64,000 nucleotides of DNA from Muricea muricata (GCA_963855995.1 OY979717.1:13488960-13552959), one strand, 5' to 3'; shown: positions 33,441 to 45,222, counted from the first letter of the stretch. Program-made: numbers and translations. Notes: generated by a model not told the origin, from the letters alone.

Positions 33441-36400
33441 GACCTCATTAAATAATTGTTTTATATCCCATCGATCTCGATTGGATGAAAACAGAAGAAT
33501 CAGTATGCGAGCAACAAAACACATTGTAACTTTAATCAGTAAACATTACATTTGTATCTTTTGTTTTTTGCAAATAATTACCGGCATTATTGCTTTGTAT
33601 CTAAATAAAAAAATGGGTCTCAGACTGAGCGATTATCATGGTAATTGAATGTGTTAAATTATATGCAACTGTTAAATGAGGTTGAACCAAAAGGTCATCC
33701 TCAATTTGTACTATATTACGTCATAATATCGTGTATGTGTTTTCAATGTTCTATGGTAATGTCATAACTTTAAATTTGGGTCGCTACCGAAGAATGATGA
33801 TTTTTGTTTTATCAGGTCAATAAAAACGTCTATGGTCATTTTAGGTCGGCTTAAAACTATGGAAAGAGTAAAATCTAATAGAAATAACATGTAATGTTAA
33901 ATGTGAGTGCACGGGTGATTCGTAGCTAGCTTCTTCAATGTGGTTAGTTGTCATTCGCTTCACTGCATAATTATCCTGATTTATATGTGTGAATCACTGA
34001 AAAATTACTTTTTTCATAGATCACGTTCACCAGTCCCAAGACGGAGAAGTCCAACCCCTCCGAGTTTTGCGCATGTTTATTATCATTTCTTCTCTTTATC
34101 CTTAATCTCTTTTTGTGTAATCTAGTAGGTATTATACATGTGGTGATTTTTTAAAGCGATGTGCCATGCAAGTTAAATTAAGCAACATAATTTGTATGAT
34201 TACCTCAGCAACCCAATGTGCGGAAAATAGTCGTTGAAAATCGTCCAGTGTAACAGCGGCTTAAACGTAAACGTACATTGATCATTCAAGGATCATTATA
34301 TTCAAAACCACTATAGTCAAAAGAGTCATTTTCCTCTTATTATGTACCCTGTATATCAGTGAAAATATATAATTAACTTGAAATAGATAACAAACGAGAA
34401 TTTGCATCGTAATTAAGTGAAAAATATAGCTAATGCTATACAGTTTCAATGTGACTTTTAAAAAAAATAATCAAAACTGTACGAGTCCGAAGGACGAATG
34501 TCATTTGAGCGTTTTAAAAAGCACTTCATTAACGTAAGAAATCCGAGCTGGGCGGCGCCGGATTTGAAGTATATCAATATAGTGGACAATCATGCAGTGT
34601 CAGCACCACATTCTAAAGGTTTCACCTGTAAATATCTTCATTCACCCCGGCATTTTCACCCTTTTCTATCACCAATACATTTATCCAATTTCACATTTTC
34701 ACCCATACAGGTTCTTCATTACACCCAGGCATCGATCACCATTATTATGATCATTTATTGCTCCTAACATCCAAAATTCATTTATCGAGGCTTTTCAAGG
34801 AAAATTGCTTAATTCTATACTTTAACGTATTTTTAAAAATGTAATAACTTGGTTACCCTGAGAGTAAATATAATGTTGTGTCTTGGTGCCATTAAAATTC
34901 TATGAGTTGTTTCAAAAACGCTAGGGACAGTTTTCGATGCAAAGCCTCTTCTAAACAGTGTACACCACATGATTTCCAGAGTAAGAGGTGCATGTTTTAG
35001 GTTTTAAATTATCTTTTAAAATTATAGTGGAGCATACCTTCTACAGTCTCTTAACACAAGAATTGATGAAACTAATGTTGGTCATCAACTGTTAAAGAAA
35101 ATGGGTATGTTTCCGTAATTTGGCTTCCTGACGAAAAAGTGAAAAGTTGACACAGGATAAATAATTTGCTTTTCTCCGCAAATAGTTCAAAGATTAATTC
35201 TTATAGGGGAGGATGGGTCGTGTCGAAAAATAAATAAACGTATTTGTTTTGTTGAGCTACTCTTCTATAAAATTGATATTGTTTTCATTTAGGTTGGGAA
35301 AGGGCAGGTTTGGGGAAGTCAGAATGTAACAATAACACAAAAGAACAACGAACAAGCCACCAAAATTCAGACTGCAAAGTTGGTAAAGTTGATCCATGGA
35401 ATTCTTCATGCGAGATGACCGTATATTTCGCGTAATGCTTTGTCGCACGTGTTCTGTGTGCCTAATCATGGATAGCGTTTTCTTGTCACCTCTTAAGGAG
35501 AACATACTCTTTTGGAAGACTTGTTCGCTCTAAAAGCTTTCGTAGTTATGTGCTGCTGTAATGTAAGATGCGATTGCATGTTCGTATTAAGGCAAAGGCA
35601 AGTCGTTTTGGGACTAGTAATTGTCACCGCCGGATGTTTGTGTTAAGAAAAAATGCAAGCACTCTGATTACAATTGACAGTTTCGAAAACTAGTCGCTAC
35701 GTGCAACTTCAGGTTAAAACTGTTGAATTTAAACTGATGCAGCAGAGATTATGTAATGGTTTATTTCAATAAGAAAGATGACAACTATTTTTCGAATTCG
35801 TTGTATTAGCATATGCACTGTAAATAACGCTGACGTTATAACCTTAAACTATTCTTGCAGTATCATGATGTTGTCATGCAAGCATCATAGTGTAATTTAG
35901 GATTATTTTAGTGTTGCATGCAGGGTAAATAATAACATGCAGTCAACATCACTCTGCGACAACATAGTGCATCATTATAGTGATACTAAATAATGGTTCT
36001 GAGTAAAATGCTGTGTGAGTAGAAGATCTTTGTGGAATATCTATGCTAATAGACCGTTCTCGTTATGAATTCATGTTTGGTGCACAAATGTTTTGTTGTT
36101 TGATCCTAGTATGAAATATCAAGAAGTTGGGACTGGAATCAAAGAACGGAGCTATTGTGTGCGAAACATAAAGTGGTGAAAAGTCTTTGTGGAGTGATAA
36201 TATGTTCAACGAATGTTTCCTCTATTTGCAATGCAGCTACATTTACGCAAAATAATGCAGTCTTTTACTGCCTAAACTATACAAACCGAACTTCGACGTT
36301 TTGAGTTAGGGCCTTGAATCACCATCAAGACGAGAAGTTATATAATTCCGAGAATGTTGACACACTCTAAAAGTAAAAATGATCCATTTTAAAAGGATGT

Positions 36401-37170
36401 AGTAAGGCTGATTATGCACGAATATTTCCGTGTCTATATTTACAAAGTTCGCTGATGATAAATTAGTGAAGGTTATTTATGATCAATTTTTAAGTTAGTA
36501 CATGGCGGTCCAAATGATATTTTTGACCATTAGGAAATTGAGATCAACGTACAAATTGAGCATTTATATTCTTTAAAATTGCCGTTTTCCACGGAATTTT
36601 TGGGTTTTCCTATCTAATTCAATACAAAACTTCGTTGCCCACTTACCTGCATAGTTAACCCAAAAATCAGTGTACTGAAGCTTTATATTTAATGATTGAG
36701 TACATACAATCCTCTTTAATTTAACGTGCGCCTCATTGTTGTCACATCAACATTACTCGCATCAAATTTTATCGTACATTGAAAGTAAACAGTACACGTG
36801 AAATAATTCGCGTACATTAAGGAAAAGCGATAAAAAATTATACGAATACTTGTTCTATCTATAACCCTAAGAAAAAATGTCTAAAATACCGACGGTAACT
36901 AAGTTGGAAAAAACACTCAAATGAAAATATTTTGAAATTTTGCCGAGAAATTTCTTGTTTACGTGGGGATGGTTTTTCGTGTATACCCGCAGCAAGGACC
37001 AAAATTTAGAAACAATATTAGATATTATGTCAGTTTAAAGACACAGCTTCTCCGATTGATGGACAAAGTAGAAAACAGCTGCTTCCAAATCAGAATTTCA
37101 TCGAGCTGGATTATTTGTTTTGACCTACGAAAAATGATCTTCGATAACATCAAAAATGATCTTTGACTAC
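33441..37170. other. Long stretch without recognised gene
   Basis: AT-rich DNA with short frames only. A short Ser-Arg-rich reading frame near 34020 is discussed under rejected observations. Confidence 0.3.
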
Positions 37171-37495
37171 CTTAAGACCGTTGTAGTCTAAAAGGATAAA
37201 AATTCTTTTTTGATAAAACACTCCGTATAAAAGACGACTGACAAAGACGTAAAAACGTGTTTGGTTCAATTCAAGAAGGATTGGCTGTGTACGAAAAAGA
37301 AACAAAATATATGCTCAAAAAGATTTTCGAAAACAATGAATTTCAGTCATCAAACTTTATACTCTTATCTTAAAGCGTTGTAGTCCAAATGGATAAAAAT
37401 CCTGTTTTGTGACTTTTGTCTTGGTAAGACACACGGAATAAAAGACAACTGACAAAGACGTAAAAACGTGTCGTTACAATTCAAAAAGAATGCTG
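37171..37495 (+). repeat. Direct repeat, two ~120-bp copies
   Basis: The blocks at about 37171-37290 and 37366-37495 share CTTAAGACCGTTGTAGTC-like starts, GGATAAAAAT, AAAAGACRACTGACAAAGAC and GTAAAAACGTGT, with a different middle. Confidence 0.6.
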
Positions 37496-37997
37496 TTGGA
37501 AGAGATGCGGATGCAGATATCATAATAATCATGAATTCACGTTAATTTCCTACTCACTTCCCCTGTGACATAAATTATTTCGGCCAAAATTCCTTTTATC
37601 GTGAACCAAAATGTCAAATGCGCTAAACTCGTAACCGTTTCGATGAATAACGAAAGCTTATTAAAACGGCACATTCCTTTGCCACACAATTTAAGTATTA
37701 ATTTGAACTGTATAGTTACGAGCGAAATCATGTAGTAAATAATCCAGGGAAATAGTCCTTTAAAAATAGATATTATTCAGTTATAGAACCTTAATTTCTT
37801 AAACCTTAATGATTTAGGATCTTGAGTATTGTGAGAATGTGTTTTGCTAATTGAGGTAGTGAGTTGTACTGCGGAAGAAGCCCAGTGCGCGAGTCCAAGT
37901 TTATTGGGGATGCTCATCCGACACGTTTGGGATGGAAAAGTAAAGCCGAGAATAAATCGTGTTGACGACGTTAGTAAAGTCGTTGGTTATTTTAACT

Positions 37998-38700
37998 TCA
38001 GAACACGTCCAGTAAATGGACTACATAATAGCAATCATTAATCACCTGACTAGTCAAATAGTCGAAGACATTTTTGCGTTGATCGATACCCGTCGCCAAT
38101 TGCTCTTCGATTCTCTTGTCGTATTCTGCCATGATCGCGCCATTCTCGGGTTGTTTCTGCAGTTTGTAGTGAAGTAATCTAAGACGGTTGTGGCAAAGGT
38201 CGTAATCGTCGTCAATTGCTAATGATTCACTCTTCCAGGGTAGTCCGATCTCGTATCGTTCTCCCGTAAATCTGATGTCTGGAAGAAACTCCTCGTTTGG
38301 TTTTTCGAGTTCGTTGAATTTAGTACTAATGTTCTCGGTTTCCCAGAACTGTTTTAAAACATTCACCAATTCGTCGTCACGGTCGGTTTGTATTCTAGAA
38401 TTATCGATACATTCACCGGCCAGAATGAGGTTGTTAATGGCGCGATCATCGGTTGAAGACTTTGAGCACGGACATGATAGAAGCCAGCCTAATTTGCTGC
38501 TTACTGCCGTAGGACCATATAATAATACTCGCTCGAAGTAATTCTCCTGCAAGGCTGCAACGCATTGTTAGTAAAAATCTGCGCCAACCAGAATGTCAAT
38601 TGTCTTATCGCGTTCGAATTCGAATCAAAATCCGCGAGTTCTAAATCCTTCAGAATCGACTGGAGAACAAATAGTCCGAAAATTTATGGTTGCAATTAAA
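37998..38700 (-). pseudogene. BEL/Pao Pol fragment (A17 to pre-RT region)
   Basis: A 184-codon open frame (38552 to 37998) reads VLLYGPTAVSSKLGWLLSCP, LVNVLKQFWETENISTKFN, ERYEIGLPWKSES and DLCHNRLRLLHYKL, with MAEYDKRIEEQLATGI close to the end. These are the conserved blocks of BEL/Pao polyproteins just upstream of the reverse transcriptase. Upstream, in a shifted frame, DKTIDILVGADFY is the usual lead-in. Both ends are truncated. The upstream ~130 bases also occur at 46000-46635, where they are split by an insertion. Confidence 0.75.
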
Positions 38701-38837
38701 TAATATTTTTTTCCTTAACAAACTAAATTAACTTTTTTACTAACACTGGGTGCGGCATGCGGGTAAAGACTGTTGCATGATCAAGTCCCATCGCAACCTC
38801 GTAGTTGGTCCTATAGCTGGTTTGAGGCTTAGAAGTA

Positions 38838-38982
38838 CAATTTCCCATCCGAGGGGCTGTGTTTGCAGTAGGGTTCTCAACACGATTCGTTAGTTCCGCT
38901 CCGAAGCGCAGCCGAAGAGCAGAACTAATGACGAGTGTTGAGAGACCTACTGCAAAACACAGCTCCGAGGATAGGAAATAGC
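38838..38982. repeat. Hairpin, ~60-bp arms
   Basis: CTGTGTTTGCAGTAGG with CTCAACACGATTCGTTAGTT at the left pairs with AACTAATGACGAGTGTTGAG and CCTACTGCAAAACACAG at the right. Noncoding fold-back sequence. Confidence 0.6.
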
Positions 38983-39060
38983 TTCTCAAACTCATTAAAT
39001 ATTCATGACCTCGAGGGAATAGAATCTTTTGTTGTTTTTGAAAAGAAAAAGTTAAGTATA

Positions 39061-39426
39061 CAGGGTGTCCCAAAAAACCCCCAAAACTATTGAAATCATC
39101 TATTGCTAACATTTAAATGCCCTTACAGTACTTGTTAAAAAATTAAAATATCTTTGTAAAGTACGTTTGTTTTTTGCTAATGGGAATATTGCTAAAAACC
39201 AAATTGAATAGGCTAAAATAACCAATGCATAAAATTTGATTGTATTTTTAATATCCACTCATAGGTTTAGTTTTTTTGTCTGGCATAAAAATTGCTAACA
39301 CTGAGTATTACTATTAATTATGACGGTTATGTCAATAGTTTTTTCACTCCTGGGTTCAATTTAGTGCTAGGCAATGAAATTCTAACAATAGATCATTTTC
39401 AATAGTTTTTTTTTTGGGACACCCTG
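39061..39426. mobile_element. Mariner-type MITE, 366 bp
   Basis: Terminal inverted repeats start CAGGGTGTCCCAAAAAA at both ends and continue with ACTATTGAAA. The element is flanked by TA on each side (39059-39060 and 39427-39428), the target site of Tc1/mariner elements. No transposase is encoded. Confidence 0.88.
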
Positions 39427-39859
39427 TAGATGTAAGATTAAACAATATGGGAATATGGGTGGTTGGTCGCATAATTTTGGCTCATTTGTACATGTGTTTG
39501 ATGGCGAAACGATTTGGCGAAGCGTTTAGCGTAGAAGAAGCTTCGAAAAGAATACGAAATGCGTAGCCGAAGACGATTTGGATGAATATCTTACCAGTCT
39601 AAATTACGAGGAATTGGTATTATTAGATAGTAAGCACAGTAAGTGTGAGTCTCGGGTGAAGACAATAGACGTGAAGTACAAAGCGGTAGTATTTCATTGC
39701 AGAATTTAATTTGCAATAACCATTTAGATAACGCAAGCATAAATATCAATGTTAATTTGAGTAATTAATTTGTGAGTGATGTGTAATAAGTCTAATCAAT
39801 AGTTTTGAGTGTTGTTCATTGTTGTTTTATTTTTTGTAGTATTTACTGAGTTTATGTGA

Positions 39860-40004
39860 CAGGGTTGCCAGATTGCATGCATAAATTGGCCAAACTTTTT
39901 ACAATGCTCTTTGTTTTTCATTGTATTTTCCTTTTGTTTTCTTTGTTTTTGTGACAGCACTAATGATGGTTTGGCTTAATTATTCAAGAAACCTGGCAAC
40001 CCTG
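39860..40004. mobile_element. hAT-type MITE, 145 bp
   Basis: It starts CAGGGTTGCCAGATTGC and ends ACCTGGCAACCCTG. The flanking 8-mers are TTATGTGA and TTATGTGT (7 of 8 identical). The CAGGGTTGCCA end is typical of hAT elements. Confidence 0.85.
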
Positions 40005-40529
40005 TTATGTGTAGTACCTAGAAGAGCTCAAGCTTGGATGGGCTCAAGGATTAATCGCGTGAGACTTGGCCGTCAATCGCGTGAGACTTGAGGAGTTTCG
40101 AGCTTTGTTTATTTCAGTATTTATTCATATCTATGATTTATGGACTTGTTAATTCTAATGGCTAGTTTGTCCTCGGGTATTCATAGTTATTTATAGTTTA
40201 TTATTCCACAGGTTTAGTTTCTGTCTTTGTATATGTCTATGCATATATTTCGAAGCTTCAGAAACCAAAGCCAATATTGATCCAATAGTCAATACGATTT
40301 ATGAAGATGTACGTCCAAATAGGATTCTTTTGCATGCAATGTTCGCGCCAAAATTGCAAAACTGCGCCGATAAAGCTGACCGCTGACGGGTCGAATGCCT
40401 TCGGAATAGTCCATAAGTACACTCGTAAGTACGACTTCCGATCCGCATGATCAATTGCATAAATTATTTTTTGCCAAAAAGGGAAAACTAGACAGCAGGT
40501 GATTTGAAGTTTTATGATTTTAACTGTTT

Positions 40530-40660
40530 TTAGATTAATTACCACAATTTACTTAAAATTTTTAAAAAATTACCGTAGTAATTACCACAAATTTTAAATT
40601 ACCACAATTATCATAAAAATGACGAAAAATACCACGGTAGTAATGAAATTACCACATCCG
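40530..40660. repeat. ATTACCACA-rich tract
   Basis: Five to six spaced copies of (A)ATTACCAC(A/G) in ~130 bases, possibly the degenerate end of a repeat. Confidence 0.4.
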
Positions 40661-40844
40661 GTCACACTGCTTCGGTCCAAGCTACTTAACAAATCACTTG
40701 AGTCTTGACAATACACATCGCTATGCCAGTACTGACTTAGATTTCAAAAAAATTAAATTTACAATTAAATTTACAAGTTCACAATTGCATTGAATTACAG
40801 ATTTAGGTGCATGCGGTTTATTGTTTATTGTTACAGATATTATT

Positions 40845-41657
40845 CTATTTACCTCCGAACCATACTTGTGTTGTGGATTCTTCAGTAGCAGAACAACGGT
40901 GTTTCGCATTGGCACAATCGTAATATCCAAAGTTGTCTTCTCCATAACTACCACAAGCCTTACTTTCAGGAAAGTGGGCTGAGCACCTCCGAGTTGAATA
41001 ATACGAATCAATGTGCAGTGGCCATTCACCTCGAGTTCCATGTGCAACCATAACTTGACAATTTGTGCATGAGTGGGTGCGAATATCAATATATTCAACA
41101 GTTTTGCATTCACCGTATTGACTTATCGTAGAATTTAGTAAAGGGGCAGCTGCATGAGTAGTTCTTACATAATCAGTATATACCGGACCATCTCTGTTAA
41201 AATTACATGTTAAACGCCATTTTGAATTTGAGTCTTCGTGAATACCGTTCATTCTTGAAAAGGATAATCTGTAATCTGACCACGAGGGAAAATTTTGGTT
41301 TTTCGGATTGTCCTGATAAATGGGAACCTTATGTTCATTTTTCTTGGAGTATTTAAAAGACTGTACCAGAGTCCAAGGGCTTTCATCGTCAAAAGAACAG
41401 TACACTGTGTATAGGTTGTCATCTTTATCAAATATCTGGAAGTTCCCAGCTTGCTGGTTGCCATTGAGGAATGCCCGACATGACTGGGCTTTCTTTGAAC
41501 AGCGGGGTCCTGTGTAACCGTCAGCACATTCGCAGTTGAAACGTTTGTTCTTGTCAAGCAGCGGTATACATATTCCTTCATGAAGACAAGGTTGTGACGT
41601 CAGACAACAATTGATGCCGGTTTTACAACTAGTTCGTTGACATTGATCGTCATCTAG
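40845..41657 (-). CDS. EGF plus fibrinogen-like terminal exon (PAN-EGF gene, copy B)
   Basis: The exon opens after a TTTTCCAG acceptor (41658-41660) in phase 0 and runs 270 codons to a stop without interruption. It starts LDDDQCQRTSCKTG, then an EGF-like module (QPCLHEGICIPLLDKNKRF followed by NCECADGYTGPRC). Then comes SCRAFLNGNQQAGNFQIFD with VYCSFDDESPWTLVQSF, which matches the opening of fibrinogen-like domains. The distal part is Cys-rich and ends in TTQVWFGGK. The phase matches the donor of the PAN exon at 44869, so the two belong to one secreted or matrix protein. The fibrinogen-like assignment rests on the first ~40 residues of that part. Confidence 0.7.
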   Translation of the reverse strand, partial: LDDDQCQRTSCKTGINCCLTSQPCLHEGICIPLLDKNKRFNCECADGYTGPRCSKKAQSCRAFLNGNQQAGNFQIFDKDDNLYTVYCSFDDESPWTLVQSFKYSKKNEHKVPIYQDNPKNQNFPSWSDYRLSFSRMNGIHEDSNSKWRLTCNFNRDGPVYTDYVRTTHAAAPLLNSTISQYGECKTVEYIDIRTHSCTNCQVMVAHGTRGEWPLHIDSYYSTRRCSAHFPESKACGSYGEDNFGYYDCANAKHRCSATEESTTQVWFGGK

Positions 41658-41756
41658 CTGGAAAATAATGAAACCGAAAATACGATTGGAATTTTTTAAC
41701 AGAATTTTCGCGCAAGATAATGAGCATTATTTGAAGGAATTACTAGTCAGAAAGCT

Positions 41757-42279
41757 CTTAAAGGGAGATGGCAATAAAAATTTTTATTGTCTCATTTGAA
41801 AGAGACTCCAAAAGTAACACACAAACGTCTTTTACAAAATTTTTATAACTGTTTTACTTTGGGAGATATTGTCACCTGAATAATCGAACTGTCCGCCATC
41901 TTGGATTAATTTTTAACCTCATTAACAATGTTTTGGTGACGTCACAACAGGGATAAGCCATTCAAAGCTTCTCCTAAATATCTACCAACAATCAAATATT
42001 GCATCTTTTCAGTCCGTGCTGAAATCCGAAACACTTACCATGTGTGTGGCTATTGGAGAAGATTAATCATTGTGTCGTAAGAAAAAAAAATTGCGTGACC
42101 CCAGTTATGACGTGTCATGCATATCTACAAATATCCAAGATGGCGGACAACTAAAGATTTCAAGTCAAAATATCTCACCAAATATGGCAGATATAAAAAT
42201 TCTGTAATAGACTTCTATATATTGTTTTGGAGTCTCTTTCAAATAAGCCGATAAAAATTTTTGTTGCCATTTCCCTTTA
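41757..42279. mobile_element. ~523-bp MITE in the PAN-EGF intron
   Basis: Ends TTAAAGGGAGATGGCAATAA and, inverted, TTAAAGGGAAATGGCAACAA, with arms of about 60 bases containing GAGACTCCAAAA. The interior includes sequences such as CCGCCATCTTGG on opposite strands. The 5' end is related to the insertion at 46098. Confidence 0.75.
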
Positions 42280-42360
42280 AACCCTCAAAAGGGTAGCAAA
42301 AGAAAACTAAAGGAATACAACCGATCCGAACCGTTGTATTCCAATAAAATTACTGGTTAC

Positions 42361-42822
42361 TAGCCTCGTTCCCAGGCGCTTTCTAATTTTCTAATCAGGA
42401 AAAGTGTATAGGATTGTATATATAGATTTAATATCGTGAATGCGCGCGAGGAGAAAATATGGGGGAAGGGAGCGAAAGCGCCTGGCAGAAAATGAATTCA
42501 AGATGGCGGAATGCGTGGAGCAGCCACTGCCAAGTTTAATAGAAACTCCCCTCGACGATATAAGCAAAGAAGAGCACCTTCGAGATTAGATTTCTTAAGG
42601 CTTTCGGTAATCTCTTCCATCTATCAAACACATGTACGGCCAACACACGCGACTGGAAAACGAAATTCTCAATAAAATACTATCTTATCACTTTTTCGTT
42701 GAATCATACACTTTTTTCTGCATTTTCTGCCAGGCCCGACCGCGCGTTTCCGACTGTGTTCTCCACGCAATACCCACGCAACGGCACGCAACGGTAACGG
42801 TTGGGCCTGGGGACGAGGCTGA
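42361..42822. mobile_element. 462-bp MITE with 8-bp target duplication
   Basis: It begins TAGCCTCGTTCCCAGGC and ends GCCTGGGGACGAGGCTGA. The direct repeat CTGGTTAC lies at 42353-42360 and 42823-42830. The interior includes a 28-codon frame (from an ATG in AAGATGGCGGAATGC), perhaps a leftover of the parent element. Confidence 0.85.
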
Positions 42823-42884
42823 CTGGTTACAACGTTTGATGATTCCAATAGTTACTGGAATTGTCATTTCATGCATATAAAATG

Positions 42885-42921
42885 AACCCTGACCCAGACC
42901 CCAACCCTGACCCTAACCCTA
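42885..42921 (+). repeat. Short interstitial telomere-like tract
   Basis: Degenerate CCCTRA units (CCCTGACCCTAACCCTAAC at the right end), about six repeats, resembling the animal telomere repeat TTAGGG on the other strand. Confidence 0.5.
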
Positions 42922-43002
42922 ACAATCCCAATAATTTATTGGAGACAATAATTTTATTGGGATACAACGTTCGGATCGGGTGAGGAATAATAAACCAAAC
43001 AA

Positions 43003-43108
43003 GAAACATGTTTCCACACAATTTCTCGTTTTTCCAACTTCCACTCCAGTTGATATAACTGTACATAAACATGAAAAACTGTTTCAACTGTAATAGTGAT
43101 GTATAAAA
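43003..43108 (+). repeat. Duplicated intron flank, copy 2
   Basis: Copy of 181-285, ending at GTATAAAA, where the hAT-derived insertion begins. The sequence resumes with GTATAAAACGTATGTAC at 44800. Confidence 0.7.
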
Positions 43109-43396
43109 GTCCAGTGGCGTAGCCAGGATCATAGTTTTGGGGGGGGGGGGCAAAATGCGAACGCCGAAAGCTTAAACGAAAATCAGTTGGACCTTTTTAC
43201 TTAGGTACTGCTAAAAATATTTTGGGCAGGAAAAAAACAGAAAAAATTTTGAATTTCAAGATTTTTTAATAAGAACAATTCATTTTACGTACTTTAATTA
43301 AGACGACTTTAAAAGGAAAAAAATAACAAGAAAATCCCGGCACTACTGAAGTAATTTCAGCATCCTGAATTCTAATAATTTCATCAATAACATAAA

Positions 43397-43664
43397 CAGT
43401 GGCGTAGCTACAATCCCGGACAAAACCATTAGCGACACTCACTCAATGTAAGCAAAATTATATAAAATGAGCTGGAAAAGTTTACAAAGTCCCCCCCCCC
43501 GTTCCCCCCGAAACAGTGTTGAAAGTTTTCAGATTAGTTAACCATCGTTTGAGGCATCTCAGCAACATTGAAAGGAGGGGGCGAGGGGGAAAATATTCCG
43601 AAAGGTATACAAATTTTGAAAACTTGCAAAGTGTCGCAGATGTTTTGTCCGGGATTGTAGCTTA
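43397..43664. mobile_element. Nested MITE with eroded right end
   Basis: CAGTGGCGTAGCTACAATCC at the left and GGATTGTAGCT at the right pair over ~25 bases (with CGGACAAAAC inside). The right terminus lacks the ACGCCACTG part, so one end is lost. Confidence 0.5.
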
Positions 43665-44087
43665 AAATAGAGGTCCCGCCATGTCATGCTGTAGGTACGA
43701 TCGTTGCGCCAAAGGCGCGACCTATCTAGGGGGGGTCACGGGGCACGCTCCCCCGGGAAAATTTTGAAATGTAGAACCTCGGAAATGGCATTTCCAGCAA
43801 TTTGAGAGTGGTTGCATATCATTAGACAAAGTTTTTTTGGATGATGTTGTGGGCTCAGAAAAGTGTTGTGAACTTGTGTCACAGTGTCAGGCTAAAAATT
43901 GCCACAGGAGCGCAACGAGGTTACGAGAAACTTATCACGGCCAGTACGTAAGAATAAGAAAAGTATGGAGGAGAACGTTGTTGATAATTGTCTTTTTCAT
44001 GATCTTAATTCAGTCTGAGTGAAATGTTAAAACTTAAAACGACGACAACAGATTATCAATAAAGTCACGAGCGAGCTACTGTCAAAT

Positions 44088-44290
44088 CAGTGGCGGATCC
44101 AGGGTAAGTCAAAATAGATTATAGCAGCTCAATTTTAAATTCAAAATAACTTTATAACAATGTCATAGGTTATGAATTTCAAAAGCATAAAATCTAACCA
44201 ATGAAGTTGCTTTGAAGGTATTTTAAAATGTAAATATATCCTAGAATGAGCTGTGGTAATTTATTTTGACTTACGCTAGATCCGCCACTG
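44088..44290 (+). mobile_element. 203-bp hAT-type MITE, second copy
   Basis: Same length as 26631-26833 and inverted relative to it, with ends CAGTGGCGGATCCAGGGTAA and TAGATCCGCCACTG. Flanking 8-mers are TGTCAAAT and TGTCAAGT. It sits inside the 1.69-kb hAT-derived insertion, so it is younger than that element. Confidence 0.9.
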
Positions 44291-44465
44291 TGTCAAGTAG
44301 CATTTCAGAAAATGAAGAAATTGTTATTAATTAACAAAATGGATTGTGAATAAATTGTTATTATTACATAAAATATTTACAACTGGCTTAAAGTCTTAAA
44401 ACTCATTTTAGTTATATGCATATGTTTGATGAATAAAGTTAAGACGTCCGAAACATATGGCATTG

Positions 44466-44669
44466 TCATACTAAATTCATTCTTCTCGGAGATATATCCA
44501 CAAAACCTTGAACCAGCTTTTCTGTGTCTAGCCCTTCCATTATGTCAGATTCTATGACATAAGCATGAGACTTTGTAGCTGTTCTTGGTTCATCGTCGAT
44601 CTCAACCGAGATTGGATTCGAAAATGCCCTTTCTGCACTCGGCATTACATGAGGGGCAGTGTTAGACAT
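44466..44669 (-). pseudogene. hAT transposase C-terminal remnant
   Basis: The 67-codon frame ends in AYVIESDIMEGLDTEKLVQG then FVDISPRRMNLV and a stop. This fits the hAT C-terminal dimerisation region, where a short helical SIE-x-D-x-x-x-x-LD-x-x-x-x-x-x-FA-x-x-x-x-RR tail closes the protein. The catalytic part is missing. Its presence inside a CAGTGGCG-ended insertion with an 8-bp duplication supports the hAT assignment. Confidence 0.5.
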
Positions 44670-44868
44670 GACATAGTCATCACCCCCCCCCTCAATTTCT
44701 CCTCGGATTTCATCTTTTCACAGGGGTGGTCCTTCAGCTCATTGGGGGGGCTGAGCCCCCCCTTGCCCCCCCCCCCCCCCCCCCCTTGTCTACGCCAGTG
44801 TATAAAACGTATGTACAATGTCATAAGGTTACTCCATAAAACAGATATAGTGATTTAAGATAACTTAC

Positions 44869-45222
44869 GTATAAGTTGTTTCGATGCTCGAACTCGAACC
44901 TGTTACAACCAATAGTTTCACGTACAGCCGCAGAGTTTAATCGACCTGCATATGAACCAGTGAGATTTGAGCAAAGTTGACATGTGTTTCCACATATTTG
45001 AAATGTCTGGCATAGACAATCTGACAGACAATGTTGTAGACATTCTTGCATGGAGGAAGTTGTTGTGTTACGATAACTGAAACCGTACAATGCCTGATTG
45101 TGGTAGCTGTGAATATCCACCTTTCCACTGCTTTTCACAGTTTTTGTACAGCAATATACTTGCAAGAATATGATTGCCAACGACGATATTAATCTATAAA
45201 AATTGCAAAGCCTTAAGATCTT
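44869..45222 (-). pseudogene. PAN/apple-domain first exon, copy B (start codon lost)
   Basis: This 354-base exon matches 350-703 in length and nearly in sequence, with the same cysteines and the same GTAAGT donor (44863-44868). At the position of the start codon it has AAG (45220-45222) instead of ATG, with a GATC following in both copies. No other in-frame ATG precedes the signal peptide core, so translation from this exon would need an upstream exon or start. Its donor phase fits the EGF/fibrinogen-like exon at 41657. The gene may be dead at its start, or its real start may be elsewhere. Confidence 0.6.

Larger units (their letters stand above)
43109..44799 (-). mobile_element. 1.69-kb hAT-derived insertion
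   Basis: The ends are CAGTGGCGTAGCC (43112) and, inverted, CACTGGCGTAGAC. A GTATAAAA direct repeat (43101-43108 and 44800-44807) flanks it, and the uninterrupted site exists at about 280-292. Inside is a minus-strand remnant of a hAT C-terminal domain and a nested 203-bp MITE. Long G and C homopolymers lie near both ends. The element is a deletion derivative without a full transposase. Confidence 0.8.

Noticed and set aside
34020-34070. Short Ser-Arg-rich frame (SRSPVPRRRSPTPP) after a TTTTTTCATAG acceptor, like an exon of a splicing factor.
   Set aside because: Only about 16 codons, a poor donor, and no partner exon found within several kilobases.
39501-39700. Possible small exon with MAKRFGEAFSVEEASKRIRN and, in another frame, DDLDEYLTSLNYEELVLLDS.
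   Set aside because: Needs a frameshift, has no recognisable family, and no linked exon was found.
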